From an uncultured Oscillospiraceae bacterium (GTDB lineage Bacteria; Bacillota; Clostridia; Oscillospirales; Oscillospiraceae), in assembly GCA_934573935.1 (NCBI GenBank), contig CAKTMO010000022.1, positions 1-30,447 of the forward strand: a stretch of DNA of 30,447 nucleotides, in the 5' to 3' direction. A program made the translations under genes and the position numbers. Below are positions 25,203 to 30,447 of this stretch, one piece after another. The notes beneath the pieces were generated by a model. The model had not been told where the DNA came from, did not search any database, and saw only the letters and a program-made list of their open reading frames with translations. Position 1 is the first letter of the stretch, and each line of letters opens with the position of its first letter.

Positions 25203-25847
25203 TCAGGTAAACAGGTCCCAGGGATACGCCTCCGGCGGGGGACACGTTACGTCCACCGGCTTTCCCGTGACGGGGTGGGTAAAGGCCAGATGGTACGACC
25301 ACAGGGCGGCGGAGCACGCCGCCTTGCTGCCGTAGCGGATATCCCCCAGCAGCGGCAGCCCCCGATGGGAGAACTGCACCCGTATCTGATGGGTGCGCCC
25401 CGTGTGGAGCCGCACCTTCACCAGCGTCAGCGCGTCGGTCTTGCCCAGCACGGTATAGTCCAGGGTGGCCTCCCGCACGCCCTTGCGCATCCGCTGCACC
25501 ACATAGCTCTTGTTGTGGGCGGCGTCGCGGAACAGCAGGTCGGTCAGCGTGTCGGCGTCCTTTTCCGGATGGCCCCGCAGCACCGCCAGATACTCCTTGG
25601 TGATCTCATGTGCCGCCACGGCGGCCGTCAGCTTTCCCGTGATCTCCTTCCGGCGGGAGAAGACCATCACCCCGCCGGTGACGCGGTCCAGCCGGTGCAC
25701 GGTGGCGATGTAGTCCGGCTGCCCCAGCGCGCGGAAGTGCTCTCGCAGCAGCGCCGGCATGCAGGCGGCCTTGGGATCGTCCTCTGACAGCACCCCCACC
25801 GGCTTGACGGCCACTGCCAGATACCGGTCTTGATACAGGATTTCCAT
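25203..25847 (-). CDS. RluA-family pseudouridine synthase
   Basis: A 214-residue RNA modification enzyme. The catalytic Asp54 lies in HRLDRVTGG (51-59), and the RluA motif HTGRTHQIR follows in the second half, then LLGDIRYG. There is no S4 domain at the N-terminus, so it resembles the short RluA/YhcT-type subgroup. The ATG begins 5 bp after the dacA stop and lacks a strong ribosome binding site, suggesting translational coupling. The target uridine, in rRNA or tRNA, is not readable. Confidence 0.9.
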   Translation of the reverse strand: MEILYQDRYLAVAVKPVGVLSEDDPKAACMPALLREHFRALGQPDYIATVHRLDRVTGGVMVFSRRKEITGKLTAAVAAHEITKEYLAVLRGHPEKDADTLTDLLFRDAAHNKSYVVQRMRKGVREATLDYTVLGKTDALTLVKVRLHTGRTHQIRVQFSHRGLPLLGDIRYGSKAACSAALWSYHLAFTHPVTGKPVDVTCPPPEAYPWDLFT

Positions 25848-25852
25848 GTCCG

Positions 25853-27217
25853 TCAGAACCGGCGGCCCCGATAGCTGCGGCTCTGCCGCCGCTTGCTGCG
25901 CCTGCTGCCGTACCGGCGGCGGCGCATGATGGTCTTGCCGAACAGGAACACCAGCACGATCAGCACCGCCAGGATCACCACCAGCACCTTCACCACAGGG
26001 CGGGCGAAAAATTCCTTCAGCGCGTGCTTGACCACCAGAAAGCGGCTGGCGTTCACATCGGCCACCGCCAGCAGGGGGACGGTGGCGTACTCCACGCCGT
26101 CATAGCTCAACGTGATGGTGCCCAGCTGCTGTCCCGCGGCCACCGGCGCGTCCACGATCTCCGCGTCCAGGGTCACCGTCCGCTCCAGGGATTCCGGCTC
26201 CAGATCGCTGGGCAGCACCGCCTCGGCGGTGTAGGCGGGATGGACGGCGATGCTGTCCACCTCCTTGCTCAGCGCCACCGGCACGCTCTGGATCATCTCG
26301 TTCTCCGTCAGCACCGTCTTGGTGGTAAAGTTTTCAAAGCCCCAGTCAAACAACCGGCTGGTCTCGGTAAAGCTGCCCACCTTATAGCTGCCGTCGCTGG
26401 CGGTCATCAGCCGCGCCCCCAGCACCACCGAGATCATCTGCCGGTCCGCCCGCACGGCGGAGGACACCAGACAGTAGCCCGCCGCGTCGGTGGAGCCGGT
26501 CTTGATACCCTGTGCGCCGCTGTACAGATAGCCGGTGGCACGCCAGTTGGAGATCAGGTAGTTGGTGCTGTGCAGCTCCCGCGCCTCGCTCTTGTTGGTG
26601 GCGGGCACGGTGTAGGCCTTGGTGTTGCAGATGGTCATGAACTCGTCGTACTTCATGGCCTCGCGGGTGAACAGATAGATGTCCCACGCGGTGGTATAGT
26701 GCTCGTTATCCGGCAGGCCGGAGGTGTTGACGAAATGGGTGTCCTCGCACCCCAGCTCCTGGGCCCGCTGGTTCATCAGGGCCACAAAGGAGGTGACGCT
26801 GCCGCTGACGGCCTCCGCCAGAATGTTGCCCACCTCGTTGGCGGACACCATCAGCAGACAGTAGAGAAGCTGCTCCACCGTCAGCATTTCTCCCGCCACG
26901 ATGTCGGCGGTGCTGGCGTCGTCCGGCAGGCCCGCCACGCTGTTGGCACTGGCGGTGATGGAATCGCTCAGCCGCAGCTCGCCCCGCTCGATGGCCTCGA
27001 ATACCAGCAGCGCCGTCATCACCTTGGTGATGCTGGCGGGGTACTGCTTGGTGTGGGCGTCCTGATCCAGCAGCACGGTGCCGGTGGCGGCGTCCACCAG
27101 CAGGGCGGCCTTGGCGTCCAGCTGGATATCCTCCACAGCGTAGGCGGTCACCGGCAGCAGCTGCGTCAGCAGCAGCGCCAGCAGCAGAAAAAGAGTGCAA
27201 AAACGGCGGAATTTCAT
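25853..27217 (-). CDS. D-alanyl-D-alanine carboxypeptidase (DacA/DacF-like, S11 family)
   Basis: A 454-residue penicillin-binding enzyme that trims the last D-alanine of peptidoglycan stem peptides. Signal sequence 1-27 (LLPVTAYA). Active-site motifs: SITK at 62-65 (nucleophile Ser62), SAN at 125-127 and KTG at 239-241, then the C-terminal PBP5-like beta domain from about 305. The C-terminus has a membrane helix (about 410-430) and an Arg/Lys/Ser tail (RRRRYGSRRSKRRQ), where DacA proteins usually have an amphipathic anchor. The upstream extension of 71 codons covers the promoter and is rejected. rluA follows after 5 bp. Divergent from the two-component operon. Confidence 0.93.
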   Translation of the reverse strand: MKFRRFCTLFLLLALLLTQLLPVTAYAVEDIQLDAKAALLVDAATGTVLLDQDAHTKQYPASITKVMTALLVFEAIERGELRLSDSITASANSVAGLPDDASTADIVAGEMLTVEQLLYCLLMVSANEVGNILAEAVSGSVTSFVALMNQRAQELGCEDTHFVNTSGLPDNEHYTTAWDIYLFTREAMKYDEFMTICNTKAYTVPATNKSEARELHSTNYLISNWRATGYLYSGAQGIKTGSTDAAGYCLVSSAVRADRQMISVVLGARLMTASDGSYKVGSFTETSRLFDWGFENFTTKTVLTENEMIQSVPVALSKEVDSIAVHPAYTAEAVLPSDLEPESLERTVTLDAEIVDAPVAAGQQLGTITLSYDGVEYATVPLLAVADVNASRFLVVKHALKEFFARPVVKVLVVILAVLIVLVFLFGKTIMRRRRYGSRRSKRRQSRSYRGRRF

Positions 27218-27218
27218 A

Positions 27219-27246
27219 ATGACATTTTCTCCATCTGTGCTATAAT
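27219..27246 (+). promoter_or_regulatory. Candidate promoter of the two-component operon
   Basis: Plus strand: ATGACA at 27219-27224, 16-bp spacer, perfect TATAAT at 27241-27246. The leader would be about 120 nt and antisense to the dacA leader. If both are used, the two transcripts overlap by about 40-50 nt. Confidence 0.5.
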
Positions 27247-27298
27247 ATAAGGTAAGCGCGGACGCCCGAAGCGTGCCGCCAACTATTTCCGACATATT

Positions 27299-27327
27299 AT
27301 TATAAACAAGTTCCGCCCTTCCGTCAA
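27299..27327 (-). promoter_or_regulatory. Promoter of dacA-rluA
   Basis: Minus strand: TTGACG at 27327-27322, 17-bp spacer, perfect TATAAT at 27304-27299. Leader is about 75 nt. Confidence 0.8.
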
Positions 27328-27374
27328 CGGGGAGTGGAATGACAAATGTAAACATTTTTTCAGGAGGTGACGCC

Positions 27375-28070
27375 ATGAAGATATTAGTGGTGGACGACGA
27401 GAAGCTGTTGGTCAAGGGCATCACGTTCAATCTGGAGAACGAGGGCTATCAGGTCGCCGCCGCCTACGATGGCGAAGCCGCCGTGGAGCTGGCGAAGAAA
27501 GAGCGCTTTGACCTGATTATCCTGGACCTGATGATGCCGGTGCTGTCCGGCACCGAGGCCTGCATGAAGATCCGCGAATTCTCCGACGTGCCCATCATCA
27601 TGCTGACCGCCCGCAGCGAGGATGCGGACAAGCTGATGGGCTTTGCCTGCGGCGCGGACGATTACGTCACCAAGCCCTTCAATATCCTGGAGCTGAAGGC
27701 CCGCATCCGCGCGCTGCTGAAGCGCAGCGCCGGCCGCCCCGACACCCAGCGCACCCTGCTGACCGTGGGCGACCTGAGCCTGGACACCCAGCAGCGGGTG
27801 GCCATACGGGACGGCAAGACCATCGACCTGACCGCCAAGGAGTACGACCTGCTGGAGCTGCTGATGAAGAACCCCCGCAGGGTCTACAGCCGCGAAAGCC
27901 TGATGGACCTGGTGTGGGGCTATTCCTATGCCGGTGATTACCGCACCGTGGACGTCCACGTCCGCCGCCTGCGGGAAAAGCTGGAGCGCGTACCGGCGGA
28001 GCCGGTCTATATTCTGACCAAGTGGGGAGTGGGTTACTATTTTCAGGGGGAAAATCAGCCTACAATTTAA
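27375..28070 (+). CDS. OmpR/PhoB-family response regulator
   Basis: A 231-residue two-component regulator. Receiver domain 1-120: acidic pair Asp7-Asp8, phospho-acceptor Asp51 in LIILDLMMP, Lys in YVTKPF. Winged-helix domain about 130-228: LTAKEYDLLELLMKNP, SRESLMDLVWGY and TVDVHVRRLREKLE, all classic. The start at 27375 has AGGAGGTG in ideal position; the frame is open 12 codons further upstream. It overlaps the histidine kinase reading frame downstream. Sequence resembles PhoP/WalR/MtrA; targets are unknown. Confidence 0.95.
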   Translation: MKILVVDDEKLLVKGITFNLENEGYQVAAAYDGEAAVELAKKERFDLIILDLMMPVLSGTEACMKIREFSDVPIIMLTARSEDADKLMGFACGADDYVTKPFNILELKARIRALLKRSAGRPDTQRTLLTVGDLSLDTQQRVAIRDGKTIDLTAKEYDLLELLMKNPRRVYSRESLMDLVWGYSYAGDYRTVDVHVRRLREKLERVPAEPVYILTKWGVGYYFQGENQPTI

Positions 28071-28092
28071 GTTCGGCGTCAGCTACATTCTG

Positions 28093-29469
28093 GTGATCGC
28101 CGCGGTGCTGGTGCTGCTGAACACCTATCCGCTGCTGCAGTCCCAGACCATGGTGTTCCAGTCCAAGGAGACCTCCATGAAAAGCTCCGTCAAGCTCATC
28201 GAGGCGTCCCTCAGCGGTCTGAAGCAGCTGGATGAGGAGAACGTGTCCAAGGCCCTCAGCGCCATGCGGGAGACCGGCGTTTCCCGCATCCTGGTGACCG
28301 ACACCGCCGGACGCATCCTCTACGACACCCGCGAGGAGAGCGGCGCCGTGGGCCTGTACGCCTTCTATACCGAGATCGTCCAGGCCCTGGAGGGCAACGA
28401 CGCCTTCTACTGCTACTACGATTCCACCGCCTTCCTCAGCCGCATGGCCTCGCCGGTGGTGTACCACAACCAGATCGTGGGGGCGGTGTATACCTATGAA
28501 TACGACACCCAGCAGGCGGACATCCTGAAGAGCTTCCAGTCCAACCTAATGAAGATCTCTGTGCTGATCGCCCTGGGGGTCATCGGCCTGTCCATCCTCC
28601 TCAGCCGCGCCCTGACCATGCAGATCACCGACCTGCTCTCCGCCATCCGCAAGGTGCGGGAGGGCGCCTACAGCCACCGCGCCGCCGTAAAGGGCAGCGA
28701 CGAGATCGGCCAGATCGCGGCGGAGTTCAACAGCCTGACCGACCGGCTGCAGACCACCGAAAACGCCCGCCGCCGCTTCGTGTCCGACGCCAGCCACGAG
28801 CTGAAAACGCCCCTGGCCGGCATCCGCCTGCTGACGGACTCCATCCTGCAGACCGGCGACATGGACGCCGACACCACCCGCGAGTTCGTGGGCGACATCG
28901 GCCGCGAGGCGGAGCGCCTGACCCGCATCACCGAAAACCTGCTGCGGCTGACCCGCCTGGACAGCGGCGCGGTGCAGCCGGTGACGCCGGTGCCGGTGGC
29001 GCCGGTGCTGGAGCGGGTGGCCCGCATGCTGGCGGTGCTGGCCCGCGAAAAGGGCGTCACCCTCACCTACGAGGCCGCGTCGTCCTCCGTGGCGCTGGCC
29101 ACGGAGGACGACGTCCACCAGATCCTGTACAACCTGATGGACAACGGCATCAAATACTCCGGCACCGACGGCTTCGTCCACGCCGCCGCCAGAACGGACG
29201 GCGACTGGGTGGTGCTGACGGTGGAGGACAACGGCATCGGCATCCCCGCCGACGACCTGCCCCATATTTTCGAGCGGTTCTACCGCGTGGACAAGATGCG
29301 CTCCCGCGCCATCGGCGGCACCGGCCTGGGCCTGTCCATCGTCAAGGATACCGTAGAGAGCCGCGGCGGCCGCATCGCCGCCGCGCCCCGAAAGGGCGGC
29401 GGCACGGTGTTCACCGTGTACCTGCCCCGCGGGGAGGAAACACCCCGGGAAGGCGGTGAGCAGGAATGA
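28093..29469 (+). CDS. Sensor histidine kinase (partner of the upstream regulator)
   Basis: A membrane histidine kinase of at least 458 residues. From the GTG at 28093: remainder of helix 1 (1-15), external sensor about 20-145, helix 2 about 150-175, HAMP about 172-225, HisKA with SHELKTP (phospho-His), then ATPase boxes N (NLMDNGIKYS), G1 (VEDNGIGIP), F (FERFYRVD) and G2 (GGTGLGLSIV). I use GTG as the nearest canonical start, but the same frame is open back to 28018 and reads KFGVSYILVIAAVL, the natural start of helix 1, so the true start is probably upstream (see findings). The sensor may be a PAS-like fold; ligand unknown. The last codons overlap the next gene by 4 bp. Confidence 0.92.
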   Translation: MIAAVLVLLNTYPLLQSQTMVFQSKETSMKSSVKLIEASLSGLKQLDEENVSKALSAMRETGVSRILVTDTAGRILYDTREESGAVGLYAFYTEIVQALEGNDAFYCYYDSTAFLSRMASPVVYHNQIVGAVYTYEYDTQQADILKSFQSNLMKISVLIALGVIGLSILLSRALTMQITDLLSAIRKVREGAYSHRAAVKGSDEIGQIAAEFNSLTDRLQTTENARRRFVSDASHELKTPLAGIRLLTDSILQTGDMDADTTREFVGDIGREAERLTRITENLLRLTRLDSGAVQPVTPVPVAPVLERVARMLAVLAREKGVTLTYEAASSSVALATEDDVHQILYNLMDNGIKYSGTDGFVHAAARTDGDWVVLTVEDNGIGIPADDLPHIFERFYRVDKMRSRAIGGTGLGLSIVKDTVESRGGRIAAAPRKGGGTVFTVYLPRGEETPREGGEQE

Positions 29470-30332
29470 AACGGAAATACATCACTCTCGCGGCGGCGCT
29501 GCTGGCGGCGGTGCTGCTGGCGGGCTGCGCCGTCACCGGCGCGGAAAAGGACGGCCTGCGGCTGTACTGCGCCATTCCGCTGGAGAGCCATCAGGGCGGC
29601 GACGCCATCGGCAGCGTCACCATCAACTGGGACGCCCTGCCCGCCCAGGACAAGGCCGCCCAGGCCCGCGCCGTGCTGGACCTGCTGCTGGGCGGATGTC
29701 ATGAGCAGGGCTTTCAGAGTCCCCTTCCGGCGGGCACCTTCCTGCGGGGGGTGGAGATCAACGGCAGCACCGCCTGCGTGGACTTCACCGGCAGCTACAG
29801 CCAGCTCAGCGGCATGGCCCTGACCATCGCCGACTATTGCGTGACCCTGTCCCTGACCCAGCTGGAGGGCATTTACGCCGTGCGCATCACCGCCAACGGC
29901 CAGGAACTGGCCTATCGTGACAGCAATCTCTTCATGGCCAGCGACGTGCTGCTGACCTCCATGGACGACGTGGTGCGGATGGTGACCGCCCAGCTGTATT
30001 TTCCCGATGAAAACGGCGTCCTCACGCCGGAGGAACGCCTGCTGACCCAGTACGAGGGCCAGTCGGCGGCGGACGTGGTCCTGTCGGCGCTGGCGGAGGG
30101 CCCCACCCAGGACGGCCTGCTGCCGCTGCTGCCGGAGGGCGCAGCCGGTATCACCGTCCGCGCGGAGGAGGGCGTGTGCCAGCTGAACCTCTCCGCCGAC
30201 GCCCTGACGGACCTGCCGTCCGACGCGGTGGCGCAGCTGGAGGAGGGGGTCGCCGTCTCCCTGCTGTCGCTGGAAGGCGTCTCCACCGTCCAGGTCTACC
30301 TCGACGGCGCCTACCGCGCCACATATGAATGA
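29466..30332 (+). CDS. GerMN-domain lipoprotein
   Basis: A 288-residue lipoprotein; lipobox LLAGC puts the lipid on Cys21. Two tandem GerMN-type domains (PF10646) follow, about 30-150 and 170-285: the first has FLRGVEINGSTACVDFTGSY, the second GITVRAEEGVCQLNLSAD and VSTVQVYLDG, the usual beta pattern. GerMN domains occur in spore GerM and in LpqB of actinobacteria. The ATGA overlap with the kinase gene suggests a three-gene operon like MtrA-MtrB-LpqB. Role in signalling or cell-wall control is inference. After the stop only repeats remain to the window end. Confidence 0.9.
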   Translation: MKRKYITLAAALLAAVLLAGCAVTGAEKDGLRLYCAIPLESHQGGDAIGSVTINWDALPAQDKAAQARAVLDLLLGGCHEQGFQSPLPAGTFLRGVEINGSTACVDFTGSYSQLSGMALTIADYCVTLSLTQLEGIYAVRITANGQELAYRDSNLFMASDVLLTSMDDVVRMVTAQLYFPDENGVLTPEERLLTQYEGQSAADVVLSALAEGPTQDGLLPLLPEGAAGITVRAEEGVCQLNLSADALTDLPSDAVAQLEEGVAVSLLSLEGVSTVQVYLDGAYRATYE

Positions 30333-30370
30333 CAACAATAGGTGCGCTGACCGAAACGTACGAAGAACTC

Positions 30371-30447
30371 CGTAGGGCGGGGTGCCCCCACCCCGCCGCA
30401 CGCAGAGAGCACGGCGAAGCCTCGTAGGGCCGGCGTCCCCGACGCCC
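30371..30447. repeat. CGTAGGG palindromes at the window end
   Basis: One full copy at 30371-30400 (arms GGGG/CCCC) and a second from 30423, cut by the window end. They follow the GerMN gene; I see no separate terminator. Confidence 0.8.

Overview
This window is a GC-rich chromosomal segment from a Firmicute. RNase Y, YmdB, the CtsR-McsA-ClpC stress operon, DacA, an OmpR-type two-component system followed by a GerMN lipoprotein, and AGGAGG ribosome binding sites all point to Clostridia. The high GC content, missing mcsB and dense small GC-rich palindromic repeats fit an intestinal Oscillospiraceae/Ruminococcaceae-type anaerobe. The species assignment is inference.

Layout. 1-4860 (+): the 3' part of rny, a secreted amidase-like lipoprotein, ymdB, a YbaK-type deacylase and an SbcD/YhaO-like nuclease. 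4890-5882 (+): ansA, ending in a perfect 18-bp inverted-repeat terminator. 5931-8456 (-): two unrecognised membrane proteins separated by repeats. 8698-12291 (+): ctsR-mcsA-clpC behind a sigma-A promoter bracketed by two CtsR boxes. 12380-16493 (-): a PLP aminotransferase, an NhaC-type antiporter, and a small Smr protein followed by an omega-amidase-like nitrilase. 16560-17230: a repeat block without genes. 17268-19070 (+): a YfcE-like phosphoesterase, endonuclease IV (nfo) and a small membrane exporter-like protein. 19453-21037 (+): an ECF sigma factor and its probable membrane anti-sigma partner. 21084-21672: a second repeat block, bounded by two copies of the same terminator stem. 21728-25847 (-): DegV, a membrane-anchored XRE regulator, a MATE exporter and an RluA pseudouridine synthase; rluA sits 5 bp behind dacA (25853-27217). 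27375-30332 (+), divergent from dacA: response regulator, histidine kinase and GerMN lipoprotein, overlapping like an operon.

How the genes work together. ctsR-mcsA-clpC is a self-contained, negatively autoregulated proteolysis unit. The RR-HK-GerMN lipoprotein operon resembles MtrA-MtrB-LpqB of actinobacteria in gene order, and it faces a cell-wall D,D-carboxypeptidase across a shared promoter region, so envelope control is a plausible role. Most other genes are housekeeping (RNA turnover, DNA repair, nitrogen metabolism, transport).

The most unusual content is non-coding. About twenty copies of a roughly 30-bp palindrome, starting with CGTAGGG and having arms that vary in a compensating way, occupy many of the spacers. 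They mix with a MITE-like element of about 105-170 bp. I found no CRISPR array, tRNA, rRNA, transposase, prophage or defence island, and no clear new protein system.
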